Positions 28,963 through 38,493 of a stretch of 64,000 nt of DNA are shown one piece after another. The notes beneath the pieces were generated by a model that saw only the letters and a list, made by a program, of their open reading frames with translations, made no database searches and had not been told where the DNA came from. How positions within the stretch are numbered: the first letter of the stretch is position 1; every line of letters begins with the position of its first letter. A program made the position numbers and the translations under genes. The stretch lies in NCBI RefSeq assembly GCF_001426685.1, contig NZ_LMFB01000037.1, positions 53,849-117,848 on the forward strand, in the 5' to 3' direction. The DNA comes from Rhizobium sp. Root483D2 (GTDB lineage: Bacteria > Pseudomonadota > Alphaproteobacteria > Rhizobiales > Rhizobiaceae).

Positions 28963-29235
28963 TCAGATTTCTTCGCCGAACTTGTCGGCAACCAGAGCGT
29001 CGAGGGCATCAAGCGCTTCTTGCGCCTGGCGGCCGCTGGAGGTGACGGAAACCGAGGAGCCGGTGCTGGCGGCCAGCATCATCAGGCCCATGATAGAGGT
29101 GCCGCCGACCGTCATGCCATCCTTCGAGACATGGATTTCGGCATCATAGCCCTCGACCGTCTGTACGAACTTGGCGGAGGCGCGGGCATGCAGGCCACGC
29201 TTGTTGACGATCAGAAGGTCGCGGGAGAGCGTCAT
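28963..29235 (-). CDS. ptsH: phosphocarrier protein HPr
   Basis: This 90-residue HPr-family protein has the phospho-His motif NKRGLHARASAKF. The HprK-type Ser region is GGTSIMGLMMLAAS. With the EIIA and HprK encoded upstream it forms the partial regulatory PTS of rhizobia, which phosphorylates targets rather than importing sugar. ATG 29235 gives the usual length; the frame is open to 29343, overlapping the EIIA gene. Confidence 0.93.
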   Translation of the reverse strand: MTLSRDLLIVNKRGLHARASAKFVQTVEGYDAEIHVSKDGMTVGGTSIMGLMMLAASTGSSVSVTSSGRQAQEALDALDALVADKFGEEI

Positions 29236-29248
29236 GGCCTCAGTCCCG

Positions 29249-29650
29249 TTACTTGCCACTGAGAACACGGCTTGCGACATTGATGTATTTCCTGCCTGCT
29301 TCGGACGCTTCGACGAGGGCCTTGTCCATATCGCTTTCGCCACGGACGCCGGCCAGTTTGATCAGCATGGGAAGATTGACGCCGGCAATGACTTCGACGG
29401 TGCCGCTTTGCATGACCGAGATCGCCAGATTGGACGGCGTGCCGCCGAACATGTCGGTCAGGATGATCACGCCATTGCCTTCGTCGGCGGCGAGAACCGC
29501 ATGCAGGATGTCCTGCCGGCGCTGATCCATATCATCCTCGGGGCCGATGCAGACAGTCTCGATTGACTTTTGCGGACCAACGACATGCTCCAGCGCATGA
29601 CGAAACTCTTCAGCCAGCTTGCCGTGTGTGACAAGCACAAGTCCGATCAT
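29249..29650 (-). CDS. PTS EIIA component, mannose-family (regulatory PTS)
   Basis: The 133-residue EIIA-Man-like domain has the phospho-His in LVLVTHGKLAEEF and the block ILTDMFGGTPSN. No membrane EIIC/EIID is encoded nearby. In rhizobia this EIIA receives phosphate from HPr and is linked to control of succinate metabolism, stress responses and ChvGI-related traits. It lies 13 bases upstream of ptsH and 145 bases downstream of hprK. The symbol is left blank because names vary (manX, EIIA-Ntr2). Confidence 0.92.
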   Translation of the reverse strand: MIGLVLVTHGKLAEEFRHALEHVVGPQKSIETVCIGPEDDMDQRRQDILHAVLAADEGNGVIILTDMFGGTPSNLAISVMQSGTVEVIAGVNLPMLIKLAGVRGESDMDKALVEASEAGRKYINVASRVLSGK

Positions 29651-29795
29651 GGTGTCTTCGCTCCAACTGCATCTGCAAATCTAAGGATGGTCAGATATCG
29701 CAATGCAGCAATTCCGTCCACCTTTAGGGCGGCCATCTTGGCAAGGAAAAGGCGAATGGCAAGTTAAAAATCCGCAATTACTGCCTTAAGAAGCA

Positions 29796-30263
29796 TCATT
29801 GTCCTTGAAAATTGGCATTTTGAGGCAAAATAAGCCGCAGAATTTCAAAGGAATTCAAGCCTTCGCCAAAGGGAAGCCGGTACAGCGGTAAAAAATCGCC
29901 GGAGGGCAAAGAAAACTGCTCGTTTTCCGGCGCCAGACGCGGTTCAAACGGCGATTTGACCGGCAAAATGGCGAAATCGATGACAGCCGCCGGGATGGTC
30001 TCGACAGCAATGATGCGTGAACCGCGGATTTCGGCAAGGCCGGCAATCGAGGCCGGGCGACGGGCGATAGCGCGTCCATTGTGCCTGGACATCAGCACCT
30101 GGTCGTCCGAGACGAGGGCTGCAAACAATCCGCAATGACGTGCCGCCGCTATGCAGGAGAGCGCCAGCATCGTCTTGCCCGAACCGGACGGTCCGACAAA
30201 CAGAAAGCCGCTGGTTCCGATCACGGCGGCGGTCGCGTGAACATTGACCGCCGGGTTCGTCAC
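29796..30263 (-). CDS. hprK: HPr kinase/phosphorylase, short alphaproteobacterial form
   Basis: The 155-residue protein consists only of the kinase core, about half the length of the Firmicute enzyme, whose N-terminal domain is absent as is normal for alphaproteobacteria. Walker A is FVGPSGSGKTMLAL, followed by ALVSDDQVLM. It phosphorylates or dephosphorylates HPr on serine. It begins with GTG 30263, overlapping the chvG stop (GTGA), so it is translationally coupled to the sensor kinase gene. Confidence 0.93.
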   Translation of the reverse strand: MTNPAVNVHATAAVIGTSGFLFVGPSGSGKTMLALSCIAAARHCGLFAALVSDDQVLMSRHNGRAIARRPASIAGLAEIRGSRIIAVETIPAAVIDFAILPVKSPFEPRLAPENEQFSLPSGDFLPLYRLPFGEGLNSFEILRLILPQNANFQGQ

Positions 30264-32041
30264 GCGTGGTTCTCGATCGGAAGCGACAGGATGAAGCGGG
30301 CGCCGGTGATCTTGCCACTCGCATCCATCATGTTCTCGGCCTTCAGCGAACCGCCATGGGCCTCGGCGATCTGGCGGGAGATGGAGAGACCGAGACCCGA
30401 GTTCTGGCCAAAATCCTCACCATCGGGACGGTCGGTGTAGAAGCGTTCGAAAATCCGGTCGATGTCTTCGGCCTGGATACCGGGCCCGTTATCCTCGACA
30501 TAGATGATGCAGCGGCTTCGGGTTCGGGTCAGCCGTAGCATGATGCGCCCGCCTTGGTCCGGAACGAAGGAACGGGCATTCTCGATCAGGTTCGTGATGA
30601 TCTGGCCGATGCGCAATTCATAGCCGCCGACATCAAAGCGCGCCTTCGGATTGTCCTTGCGCTCGACGGCGAAACTCATCTCGACGATCTTCTTGCCGCT
30701 GCGGATCTGGCGCGACAGATCGACAAGGCCGCCGAGCAGTTTTTCCAGGTCCACTGCCTTCGCATCGCTGCGGGCAAGCTCCGCATCGAGCCGGGAAGCA
30801 TCGGAGATATCGCTGATCAAGCGGTCGAGACGGCGCACATCATGCTGGATTACGTCCATCAGCCGCTTCTTGGAATCGTCGGTGCGCGCCAGCGGCAGCG
30901 TCTCCACGGCACTGCGCAGCGAGGTCAGCGGGTTCTTCAGTTCGTGGCTGACATCGGCGGCAAAATTCTCGATGGCGGCAATACGGTCATAAAGCGCCGT
31001 GGTCATTTCGCGCAGCGCAACGGACAGGTTGCCGATTTCATCCTGGCGCGACGAAAAATCCGGAATTTCCTCGCGCTCCTTGGCGCCGCCCCGCCGCACC
31101 CGGATGGCGGCGGCCGACAGGCGCCGCAGCGGGTTGGCGATCGTGCTGGAAAGCAGCAGCGACAGGATGACGTTGACGAGGGCGGCCACCCCGAACACCC
31201 GGATGATGGCCAGCCGCTCGGCATGAACGATCTTGTCGATATCGCCGGCCTGCGTCGACAAAAGCAGCACGCCGAGAACCGCGCGGAAACGCTGGACGGG
31301 TACGGCGACGGAGACGATCAGCTCGCCCTTTTCAGTGACCCGCACGACGGCGCCGCGAACGCCGGTCAGCGCATTCATGACTTCGGGATAGATCGCGCCG
31401 TTGCCACCCGGCGGCTCCTTGTAGAGCGGCAGGTTGCCCGGCTGCAGCACCCGGTTAAACCAGGAGTTCAGCCGTTCCGACCACGTCACGGCCTCCGGCT
31501 CGATCGGCGGCAGGTCGAAGCGCAATACCTGGCCGCCGGTATAGAGATGACGCGAATCCAGCAGGAGGTCGGCATCGGCGTCAAACAGGCGGGCACGGGT
31601 GCGGGTCGGCGATATCAGCCGCCGCAGCACCGGCGCCACACGTTCCTGGTTGATCGGGAATTCCAGATCCTCGTCGCTCGGCAACGGCGTGATGCTTTGG
31701 CCCGCCTGCAGTTCAAGAAGCTTTTCGGGATCGATGGTGATCGAATTGGTATCGACGGAGGCAGATGCCGCGATCGCGCCGGCGATGATTTCGCCCTGCG
31801 TCAACAGGCTTTCGACGCGCGCATCGATCAGCCCTTCGCGAAACTGATTGAGATACATGATGCCGCCGACGAGGACGACGAGCGCGACGAGATTGAAAAA
31901 CAGGATCCGGCGCGTCAGGCTGGAAAACACGGCATTGCCGAAGATGCGGCGAATCAGCGTGAACGGATGCGCCCACTTGCGGCCGGAAGCCGCCCGTGTT
32001 TCGCCCTCATCCAAATCGATATTGCGCAAGACTTCGACCAA
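30260..32041 (-). CDS. chvG: ChvG/ExoS sensor histidine kinase
   Basis: The 593-residue membrane kinase has two membrane segments (about residues 45-66 and 275-300) flanking a periplasmic sensor domain. HAMP follows, then the H-box VSHELKNPLTSLRSAVE and the ATPase motifs VEDNGPGI and GLGLSISRQIAEAHGG. FSSLTRRILFFN near the N-terminus is characteristic of ChvG. With ChvI it governs acid response, envelope, exopolysaccharide and host-association genes. A TTG at 32041, with GGGAG eight bases upstream, is the best start; no ATG precedes the first membrane segment. Confidence 0.93.
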   Translation of the reverse strand: MVEVLRNIDLDEGETRAASGRKWAHPFTLIRRIFGNAVFSSLTRRILFFNLVALVVLVGGIMYLNQFREGLIDARVESLLTQGEIIAGAIAASASVDTNSITIDPEKLLELQAGQSITPLPSDEDLEFPINQERVAPVLRRLISPTRTRARLFDADADLLLDSRHLYTGGQVLRFDLPPIEPEAVTWSERLNSWFNRVLQPGNLPLYKEPPGGNGAIYPEVMNALTGVRGAVVRVTEKGELIVSVAVPVQRFRAVLGVLLLSTQAGDIDKIVHAERLAIIRVFGVAALVNVILSLLLSSTIANPLRRLSAAAIRVRRGGAKEREEIPDFSSRQDEIGNLSVALREMTTALYDRIAAIENFAADVSHELKNPLTSLRSAVETLPLARTDDSKKRLMDVIQHDVRRLDRLISDISDASRLDAELARSDAKAVDLEKLLGGLVDLSRQIRSGKKIVEMSFAVERKDNPKARFDVGGYELRIGQIITNLIENARSFVPDQGGRIMLRLTRTRSRCIIYVEDNGPGIQAEDIDRIFERFYTDRPDGEDFGQNSGLGLSISRQIAEAHGGSLKAENMMDASGKITGARFILSLPIENHA

Positions 32042-32074
32042 GCCTTCAACTCCCGCTTTCGCGGCCCCTGTATG

Positions 32075-32137
32075 TCAATGGCAACAACTGCCGTTCAATG
32101 GCAGCAACTGCCGTGCAATGGCAGATTTGCCTGCCGT
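32075..32137. repeat. 20-bp tandem repeat upstream of chvG
   Basis: Two near-identical 20-bp units (32075-32094 and 32095-32114) differ at one base. A diverged third copy (32115-32137) follows. The units have the form TCAATGGC-A/G-CAACTGCCGT. Each contains a small self-complementary core (GGCAG-CAA-CTGCC in unit 2). They lie in the 228-base gap between chvI and chvG, 34 bases upstream of the chvG start. Confidence 0.75.
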
Positions 32138-32269
32138 CCGCCGGAGGGCGGAATGGAGATCACGCTTGCGTCTCTCCTGGCGCGGAGCCGTACCATACAG
32201 CTCAACCCAAGGCCACGCCAGATTGCACGAAGGGCAATGCCCGGCGTGGCGGGCAGACCAAAGTCAGCC

Positions 32270-33004
32270 TCAGGCGGATTCGCGGAAGCGGTAGCCGACG
32301 CCGTACAGCGTTTCGATCATGTCGAAGTCGTTATCGACCATCTTGAACTTCTTGCGCAGCCGCTTGATGTGGCTGTCGATGGTGCGGTCATCGACATAGA
32401 CCTGTTCGTCATAGGCGGCGTCCATCAGGGAATCGCGGCTCTTCACCACGCCGGGGCGCTGCGCCAGGGAATGCAGAATCAGGAATTCGGTGACAGTCAG
32501 CGTCACCGGCTCGTTCTTCCAGGTGCAGGTGTGGCGCTCCTGGTCCATCGACAGCTGGCCGCGCTCCAGCGAGCGGGCCTGGATGTCGGCGGCACTTCTG
32601 GCGGCGCCGGCACCGGTGCTTGCAGCGGCGGCTGCCTCCCGGTTGGCCGAGCGGCGCAGGATCGCCTTGACGCGCTCCACCAGAAGGCGCTGCGAGAAAG
32701 GCTTTGTGATGAAATCGTCGGCACCCATCTTCAGGCCGAACAGTTCGTCGATCTCCTCATCCTTGGAGGTAAGGAAGATCACCGGAATATCGGATTTCTG
32801 CCGCAGGCGGCGCAGAAGCTCCATGCCGTCCATGCGCGGCATCTTGATATCGAAGATTGCGAGCTGCGGCGGCCGCGCCAAAAGACCGTCGAGAGCCGAG
32901 GCACCGTCGGTATAGGTTTCGACCTTGTAGCCTTCCGCCTCCAGTGCGATCGACACTGAAGTCAGGATATTCCGGTCGTCATCGACAAGTGCGATCGTCT
33001 GCAT
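32270..33004 (-). CDS. chvI: ChvI/ExoR-pathway response regulator
   Basis: The 244-residue OmpR-type regulator has a receiver domain ([11 protein letters not shown], phospho-Asp in [12 protein letters not shown], conserved Lys in DFITKPFS). A C-terminal winged helix follows, with [16 protein letters not shown] and YGVGYRF. The linker is Ala-rich. ATG 33004 has GGAG upstream; ATG 33022 is in frame but lacks one. It precedes chvG on the same strand. The 228-base gap with tandem repeats suggests chvG may have additional transcription or leader control. Confidence 0.95.
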   Translation of the reverse strand: MQTIALVDDDRNILTSVSIALEAEGYKVETYTDGASALDGLLARPPQLAIFDIKMPRMDGMELLRRLRQKSDIPVIFLTSKDEEIDELFGLKMGADDFITKPFSQRLLVERVKAILRRSANREAAAAASTGAGAARSAADIQARSLERGQLSMDQERHTCTWKNEPVTLTVTEFLILHSLAQRPGVVKSRDSLMDAAYDEQVYVDDRTIDSHIKRLRKKFKMVDNDFDMIETLYGVGYRFRESA

Positions 33005-33345
33005 CGTATAGGGCTCCACCATTTCGCTGCGCCTCCGAGGCCGGCCCGGTTTTCCGGGGCTCTGCTGCGGTCAGAGGCGTTTCATGAGTATAAAGGTGGA
33101 ACAAATTGTGGCGAAGTAAAATGCAAAAGCAACGGGCATGACGCCAAGCGGGTGTTTCCGGCCAAAAATCGGCACTTGAAAAGCTTAATTTCAACCGATT
33201 AAAAAAGCGATATTTTCTTTTAAATCGATTAATATACTGATATCATTGTATTTTTTACGACAGCAATCTTGTCTTTTCTCCGTTCTCCTTCTATGGTCCC
33301 GCATCTCAAACGTTCTGTCGGCAAACCACGGAGGAAAGCTGGACC
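33005..33345. promoter_or_regulatory. divergent chvI/pckA intergenic region
   Basis: These 341 bases separate chvI (minus) from pckA (plus). The centre, around 33190-33260, is markedly AT-rich, with CGATTA-type repeats (for example ATCGATTAATAT near 33223) that could hold promoters or operators for one or both genes. No gene is visible. In rhizobia pckA is controlled by carbon source and neighbours chvI. Confidence 0.5.
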
Positions 33346-34956
33346 ATGCAGGAACTCGGCATTCGCAACCCATCCCTTGGGCTGGAATCAATCGGTTTCA
33401 CCAACCTGGACATGGTTCGGTACAACTTTGGCACCGCTGAACTCTACGAGGAAATCCTGCGCCGCGGCGAAGCGCAGCTGACCGCCGACGGTGCTGTGCG
33501 CGCCTTGACCGGCCAGCACACGGGCCGCTCGCCGAAGGACAAGTTCGTCGTTCGCGATGACACGACCGCCGATGAAATCTGGTGGGACAATAACAATGCG
33601 ATGTCGCCGGAGCATTTTGCCGTGCTGCATCAGGACATGCTCGACCATGCCAAGGGTAAGTCGCTCTATGCGCAGGACCTGATCGGCGGCGCCGATGCGG
33701 AAAACGCGCTTGCGACCCGCGTCATCACGGAATTTGCCTGGCACTCCCTGTTCATCCGCAATCTCCTGATCCGCCCGGAAAAAGCAGAGCTCGCCGCCTT
33801 CACGCCGAAGCTGACGATCATCGATCTGCCGGACTTCAAGGCCGATCCGGCCCGCCACGGCTCGCGCACCGAAACGGTGATCGCCTGCAACTTCTCCAAG
33901 GGCATCATTCTGATCGGTGGCACGTCCTATGCCGGCGAGATGAAGAAGGCCGTCTTCACCATGCTTAACTACCTTCTGCCGGCCAAGCGCGTCATGCCGA
34001 TGCATTGCTCCGCCAATGTTGGCCCCGACGGTGACGCAGCCGTCTTCTTCGGCCTGTCCGGCACCGGCAAGACGACGCTGTCGGCCGATCCCAAGCGCAC
34101 GCTGATCGGCGACGACGAGCATGGCTGGGGCGAACATGGCATCTTCAATTTCGAAGGCGGCTGCTATGCCAAGACCATCCGGCTGTCGGCGGAAGCCGAA
34201 CCGGAAATCTTCGCGACCACCCGCCGCTTCGGCACCGTGCTCGAAAATGTGGTGCTCGATGAAAACCGCAAGCCGGATTTCAACGACGGCTCGCTGACTG
34301 AGAATACCCGTTGCGCCTATCCGCTGGATTTCATCCCGAATGCCAGCAAATCGGGAACGGCCGGACATCCAGGCACGATCATCATGCTGACCGCCGATGC
34401 CTTCGGCGTCATGCCGCCGATCGCCCGCCTGACACCCGATCAGGCCATGTACCACTTCCTTTCCGGCTACACCGCCAAGGTCGCTGGCACTGAAAAGGGC
34501 GTGACCGAGCCGGAAGCAACCTTCTCGACCTGCTTTGGCGCCCCCTTCATGCCGCGTCATCCATCGGAATACGGCAATCTGTTGAAGGCGCTGATCGCCG
34601 AACACGGCGCCAATTGCTGGCTGGTCAATACCGGCTGGACCGGCGGTGCCTTCGGTATTGGAAGCCGCATGCCGATCAAGGCGACGCGTGCGCTGCTTGC
34701 GGCGGCCCTCGACGGGTCGCTTGCCTCGGCCGATTTCCGCACCGACAGCAATTTCGGCTTTGCCGTGCCGGTTGCGGTCCCGGGTGTCGATAGCAGCATC
34801 CTCGATCCGCGCTCGACCTGGAGCGACGCCGTCGCCTATGACGCGCAGGCCCGCAAGCTCGTTGATATGTTCGTTGCGAACTTCGCCAAGTTCGAGAGCC
34901 ATGTCGATGGCAGCGTGCTCGATGCGGCGCCGGGCGTGAAGCTCGCAGCCGAATAA
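33346..34956 (+). CDS. pckA: phosphoenolpyruvate carboxykinase (ATP)
   Basis: The 536-residue enzyme converts oxaloacetate to PEP, the entry step of gluconeogenesis on C4-dicarboxylates. [15 protein letters not shown] is the kinase P-loop, LIGDDEHGW is the metal-binding segment and [15 protein letters not shown] is the N-terminal substrate block. ATG 33346 has GGAGGA upstream. A strong terminator follows. Confidence 0.97.
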   Translation: MQELGIRNPSLGLESIGFTNLDMVRYNFGTAELYEEILRRGEAQLTADGAVRALTGQHTGRSPKDKFVVRDDTTADEIWWDNNNAMSPEHFAVLHQDMLDHAKGKSLYAQDLIGGADAENALATRVITEFAWHSLFIRNLLIRPEKAELAAFTPKLTIIDLPDFKADPARHGSRTETVIACNFSKGIILIGGTSYAGEMKKAVFTMLNYLLPAKRVMPMHCSANVGPDGDAAVFFGLSGTGKTTLSADPKRTLIGDDEHGWGEHGIFNFEGGCYAKTIRLSAEAEPEIFATTRRFGTVLENVVLDENRKPDFNDGSLTENTRCAYPLDFIPNASKSGTAGHPGTIIMLTADAFGVMPPIARLTPDQAMYHFLSGYTAKVAGTEKGVTEPEATFSTCFGAPFMPRHPSEYGNLLKALIAEHGANCWLVNTGWTGGAFGIGSRMPIKATRALLAAALDGSLASADFRTDSNFGFAVPVAVPGVDSSILDPRSTWSDAVAYDAQARKLVDMFVANFAKFESHVDGSVLDAAPGVKLAAE

Positions 34957-34995
34957 GCAAGCCCTCGCAGAGGGTTGCAGACCATGATTCACGTG

Positions 34996-35023
34996 AAACC
35001 CGGCGCGAAAGTGCCGGGTTTTT
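34996..35023 (+). terminator. Rho-independent terminator of pckA
   Basis: AAACCCGGC (34996-35004) pairs with GCCGGGTTT (35013-35021) around an 8-nt loop and ends in a T-run to 35023, 40 bases after the pckA stop. Confidence 0.9.
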
Positions 35024-35095
35024 GCGTGGCTGTCCTGTTCGCGCGTTTTCAAGTCCGCCATCCTGTGAGATAGAGCGATGGAAGGATGAAACACC

Positions 35096-35530
35096 ATGGC
35101 CAGCGATCCGCTCTACATCAACGACCGCATTGTCATCGCCGGCTGGGAGCTGACGGAGCAATTCGTGCTGGCCGGCGGTCCCGGCGGCCAGAATGTCAAC
35201 AAGGTCTCGACGGCGGTACAGCTGTTCTATGGCATCGCCGCCTCGCCGGCCCTGCCGGAGCGGGTGCGCGACAATGCCATCAAGCTGGCCGGCCGCAAGG
35301 TCTCCAAGGACGGCGTGCTGATGATCGAGGCAAGCCGTTTTCGCAGCCAGGAGCGTAATCGCGAGGATGCGCGCGAGCGGCTGAAGGAGCTGATACTCAA
35401 GGCCGCCGAACCGCCGCCGCCGCCGCGCCGCAAGACCAAGCCGACCAAGGGATCGATCGAACGCCGCCTGAAGGAAAAGACCGGACGCGGCGAAGTCAAG
35501 AAGATGCGCGGCCGTCCGGAAAACGATTGA
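35096..35530 (+). CDS. arfB: alternative ribosome-rescue factor ArfB (YaeJ)
   Basis: This 144-residue peptidyl-tRNA hydrolase has the release-factor GGQ motif in AGGPGGQNVNKVST. The Lys/Arg-rich tail (from about residue 105, RRKTKPTKGSIERRLKEK and onward) threads into the empty mRNA channel. It frees peptides from ribosomes stalled without a stop codon. ATG 35096 is the only sensible start. It probably has its own promoter after the pckA terminator. Confidence 0.93.
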   Translation: MASDPLYINDRIVIAGWELTEQFVLAGGPGGQNVNKVSTAVQLFYGIAASPALPERVRDNAIKLAGRKVSKDGVLMIEASRFRSQERNREDARERLKELILKAAEPPPPPRRKTKPTKGSIERRLKEKTGRGEVKKMRGRPEND

Positions 35531-35615
35531 TCGCTGCAATTTTCATCCGGGCCTTGTTTTTTCCGCATCACTGCACTCTGTTAGGGTTGAAGAAACCCGC
35601 AAAAGGAGATGCGCC

Positions 35616-36089
35616 ATGGGTCTGTTCAGCTTTATCAAGAATGCCGGCAAGAAGCTCGGCATCGGCGGCGATGACGATGCGCCGGATGTCGAAGCGGTGA
35701 AGAAGGAACTGGCGTCCCACGATCTCGGTACCGACAAGGTCGATGTGGCGGTCGAGGGCGACAAGATCGTGCTCAAGGGCGTGGTGAAGGACCAGTCCGC
35801 CTTTGAAAAGGCCGTCGTTGCGGTGGGCAATACGCTCGGGATTTCAAAGGTAGAAGCGGCCGACCTGAAGGTGGCCGATGGCGCAGCCACGCCCGCAGCA
35901 GCCAAGGACCCGGTCTTTTACACGGTGAAGAAGGGCGACAATCTCTGGAAGATCGCCGAAGCGCAGTATGGCAAGGGCAAGGGTGCGAAGAACACCGTCA
36001 TCTTCGAAGCCAACAAGCCGATGCTGACCCATCCGGACAAGATCTATCCGGGCCAGGTCCTGCGTATTCCGGCTCTCGATCAGGCCTGA
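35616..36089 (+). CDS. BON-LysM protein, Kbp/YgaU family
   Basis: The 157-residue protein has a BON domain (about residues 25-85, VDVAVEGDKIVLKGVV) and a C-terminal LysM domain (FYTVKKGDNLWKIAEAQYG to YPGQVLRIP). This matches E. coli Kbp/YgaU, a potassium-binding cytoplasmic protein, and its LysM relatives. No signal peptide is visible. The next gene starts two bases after its stop, suggesting co-transcription. Confidence 0.85.
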   Translation: MGLFSFIKNAGKKLGIGGDDDAPDVEAVKKELASHDLGTDKVDVAVEGDKIVLKGVVKDQSAFEKAVVAVGNTLGISKVEAADLKVADGAATPAAAKDPVFYTVKKGDNLWKIAEAQYGKGKGAKNTVIFEANKPMLTHPDKIYPGQVLRIPALDQA

Positions 36090-36091
36090 TC

Positions 36092-36532
36092 ATGAAAACC
36101 GCCGGCGCAGTTTTGTCGATTGCCGTTGCCGTCATGATGATGGCAATCAGCGGGCCTGCGCTGGCTATGACGTTCCGCGAGCCCGCCAAGGGCTCGGTGG
36201 AGCGGGCGGCCATCATGGATACCTTGCGCCCCGCCGTCGAGGCGGAGATGCGCGGACCCGTCGAATTCGTCGTCACCACCATCCGGGTGACGCCCAACTG
36301 GGCCTTCGTGCAGGTCGAGCCGCAACGGCCGGGTGGCGGCGCGATCGATCCGGAGGAGACCGGCTTTGCCGGGGAGAGCGATATGATGGATGGTCTGACG
36401 GTCTATGGCCTGATGGGCTTTCAGGCCGGCCGGTGGAACCTGATCGATCATATGGTCGGGCCGACGGATGTCGGCTATGCCGATTGGCAGCAACGCTATG
36501 GCGTCCCGGCTGCCCTGCTCGGGCTGGAATAG
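36092..36532 (+). CDS. exported protein of unknown function
   Basis: The 146-residue protein begins with a clear signal peptide (LSIAVAVMMMAISGPALA, cleavage near residue 25). The mature part is about 120 residues with no Cys. WAFVQVEPQRPGG and YGLMGFQAGRWNLIDHMVGP suggest a small beta-rich fold of the kind found in periplasmic proteins of rhizobia. I recognise no named family. It is tightly linked to the BON-LysM gene upstream and AlkB downstream. Confidence 0.7.
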   Translation: MKTAGAVLSIAVAVMMMAISGPALAMTFREPAKGSVERAAIMDTLRPAVEAEMRGPVEFVVTTIRVTPNWAFVQVEPQRPGGGAIDPEETGFAGESDMMDGLTVYGLMGFQAGRWNLIDHMVGPTDVGYADWQQRYGVPAALLGLE

Positions 36533-36540
36533 GCTTTCCG

Positions 36541-37152
36541 ATGCAGGTTCTGCCAAAGGGCATCCGGCATATTCCCGGTTTTCTCGACCGGCCGCGCCAG
36601 GAGGCCCTCGTCGAAAGCATCCGCGCGATCGTGGCCGATGCCCCGCTCTACGTGCCGGTGATGCCGCGCACCGGCAAGCCGATGTCCGTGCGGATGACCA
36701 ATTGCGGGTCTCTCGGCTGGGTAACGGACAAAGAGCGCGGCTATCGCTATCAGCCGCTGCATCCCGTCACCGGCAAGCCCTGGCCGGCAATACCCGATGC
36801 GCTTCTGGACATCTGGCGCACCGTCTCTGGAACCTCCAAGGAACCCGAGGCCTGCCTCGTCAATTTCTATGCCGACGACGCCCGTATGGGCCTGCACCAG
36901 GATCGTGACGAAAAAGACCTGGAAACGCCCGTCGTATCGATTTCGCTTGGGGATAGCTGCCTGTTTCGCGTCGGCAATACCGAGCGCAGCGGCGGAACGC
37001 TGTCGTTCAAGCTGTCGAGCGGCGATATTGTCGTTCTCGGCGGCGAGGGGCGGCTCGCCTTTCATGGCGTCGACAAGATCTACCCGAACACATCGACGCT
37101 GTTGAAGAAGGGCGGCCGGATCAACCTGACGCTCCGCCGCGTCACCCTTTAA
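36541..37152 (+). CDS. alkB: AlkB alkylated-DNA repair dioxygenase
   Basis: This 203-residue Fe(II)/2-oxoglutarate oxygenase reverses 1-methyladenine and 3-methylcytosine damage. Metal ligands are in MGLHQDRDE (His and Asp) and FHGVDKI (His); the 2-oxoglutarate arginines are in GRINLTLRR. NFYADDARMG is a standard block. ATG 36541 starts nine bases after the previous stop; the frame is open upstream but without family features. It converges on coaA with a 4-base gap. Confidence 0.92.
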   Translation: MQVLPKGIRHIPGFLDRPRQEALVESIRAIVADAPLYVPVMPRTGKPMSVRMTNCGSLGWVTDKERGYRYQPLHPVTGKPWPAIPDALLDIWRTVSGTSKEPEACLVNFYADDARMGLHQDRDEKDLETPVVSISLGDSCLFRVGNTERSGGTLSFKLSSGDIVVLGGEGRLAFHGVDKIYPNTSTLLKKGGRINLTLRRVTL

Positions 37153-37156
37153 AGCG

Positions 37157-38152
37157 TTAGAGCTTGCGCAGCGCCACCGTCTCGGTGAGGTGGTTGGGGC
37201 CTTTCTGCAGGATCAGGTCGGCGCGCGGCCGCGTCGGCAGGATGTTCTGGCGCAGGTTCTTCAGGTTGATGTTCTGCCAAAGCCCTTCGGCGATCGCCAG
37301 CGCTTCGTCCTCGCTCACCTGCGCATAGCGCTTGAAGAAGGATTCCGGATTGCGGAAGGCCGTCTGGCGCAGGCGCATGAAGCGGTTGACATACCAGGTG
37401 TGGATCAGGCTTTCCTCGGCATCAATGTAGATCGAGAAATCGAAGAAATCCGAGACCATCGGCACGATCTTGCCATCGGCCGGCAAATGGCGCGACTGCA
37501 GGACGTTGATGCCCTCGAAAATCAGAATGTCCGGCCGGTCCACGACCTGGAACTGGTCGGGCAGCACGTCATAGGTCAGGTGCGAATAGGTTGGCGCCTG
37601 GACATTCGGCTGCCCAGCCTTGATCGCCGACAGGAAGCGCAGGAGAGCGCCGATATCGTAGCTTTCCGGAAAGCCCTTGCGGTCCATCATATTGTCCCGC
37701 AGCAATGTCGCGTTGGGATAGAGGAAGCCGTCTGTGGTCACCAGATCGACCTTCGGGCTCGATGGCCAGCGCGACAGGAGCTCGGCCAGAATACGCGCCG
37801 TGGTGGATTTGCCGACGGCGACGGAACCGGCAATGCCGATGACGAACGGGGTCTTGGCATCGTTCGACATGCTGAGAAACTGCTGGCGCTGGGCAAACAG
37901 CCGTTGCGAGGATTCCACATGGGTGGACAGGAGACGCGACAGCGACAGATAGATGCGCCGGACCTCGCTCAGATCGATCGGGTCGTTCAGCGACCGCAGC
38001 CGCTGGACCTCATCGGCCGACAAGGTCAGTGGCGTATCGGCCCGGAAATGTGACCATTCCTCGGCGGAAAAGAACCGGTAGGGCGAATAGTCCTTATTGT
38101 CGAAATGATCCGGAATATCGGCCGGCGCGATCTCTTTGGCGACGATTGTCAT
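37157..38152 (-). CDS. coaA: pantothenate kinase type I
   Basis: The 331-residue kinase catalyses the first step of coenzyme A synthesis. The P-loop is [17 protein letters not shown], and [10 protein letters not shown] and [10 protein letters not shown] are family blocks. The C-terminus [12 protein letters not shown] is normal. ATG 38152 lies seven bases downstream of the hisE stop. It is the last gene of the his block, as in other Rhizobiaceae. Confidence 0.95.
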   Translation of the reverse strand: MTIVAKEIAPADIPDHFDNKDYSPYRFFSAEEWSHFRADTPLTLSADEVQRLRSLNDPIDLSEVRRIYLSLSRLLSTHVESSQRLFAQRQQFLSMSNDAKTPFVIGIAGSVAVGKSTTARILAELLSRWPSSPKVDLVTTDGFLYPNATLLRDNMMDRKGFPESYDIGALLRFLSAIKAGQPNVQAPTYSHLTYDVLPDQFQVVDRPDILIFEGINVLQSRHLPADGKIVPMVSDFFDFSIYIDAEESLIHTWYVNRFMRLRQTAFRNPESFFKRYAQVSEDEALAIAEGLWQNINLKNLRQNILPTRPRADLILQKGPNHLTETVALRKL

Positions 38153-38159
38153 GACGTGT

Positions 38160-38474
38160 CTACCGGCTTGCCTTTTCCTGGAGCCCGGACTGGCTTGTCC
38201 GCCGCTCAAGTTCGTTCATCACATCCTGCAATGGAATGTCAGCAATTTTCAATACGACCATAAGATGATAAATCAGATCGGCGCTCTCCGCGACCAGGTT
38301 GGCGGGGTCGTTGCTGATGGCGGCGATCACGGTTTCCACCGCTTCTTCGCCCAGCTTCTTGGCCGCCTTTGCCTGTCCATGGGCTACCAGTTTGGCGGTC
38401 CAGGATTCGTCCGGCGAAGCCTTGGCCCGCAAGGCAACGATCGCTTCGAGATCGGAAAGGCTGAAATTGCTCAT
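38160..38474 (-). CDS. hisE: phosphoribosyl-ATP pyrophosphatase
   Basis: The 104-residue enzyme performs the second step of histidine synthesis. [15 protein letters not shown] is the metal-binding MazG-type helix, and [13 protein letters not shown] is the second conserved helix. It is encoded separately from HisI, as is usual in rhizobia. ATG 38474 is 20 bases from the hisF stop. Confidence 0.93.
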   Translation of the reverse strand: MSNFSLSDLEAIVALRAKASPDESWTAKLVAHGQAKAAKKLGEEAVETVIAAISNDPANLVAESADLIYHLMVVLKIADIPLQDVMNELERRTSQSGLQEKASR

Positions 38475-38493
38475 CTGTCTTCTATCCTGAGGC

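Noticed and set aside
32075..32137. Possible CRISPR fragment
   Set aside because: The units are directly adjacent without spacers and no cas genes are present; it is a simple tandem repeat.
30554..32959. Very long plus-strand open frame (about 800 codons) opposite chvG and chvI
   Set aside because: It mirrors the codon pattern of two clear genes on the other strand, lacks family motifs and spans the intergenic repeats. Long antisense frames are expected in GC-rich DNA.
33388..35097. Minus-strand open frame of about 570 codons opposite pckA
   Set aside because: Shadow of pckA in the opposite frame; no motifs, and it runs through the pckA terminator.
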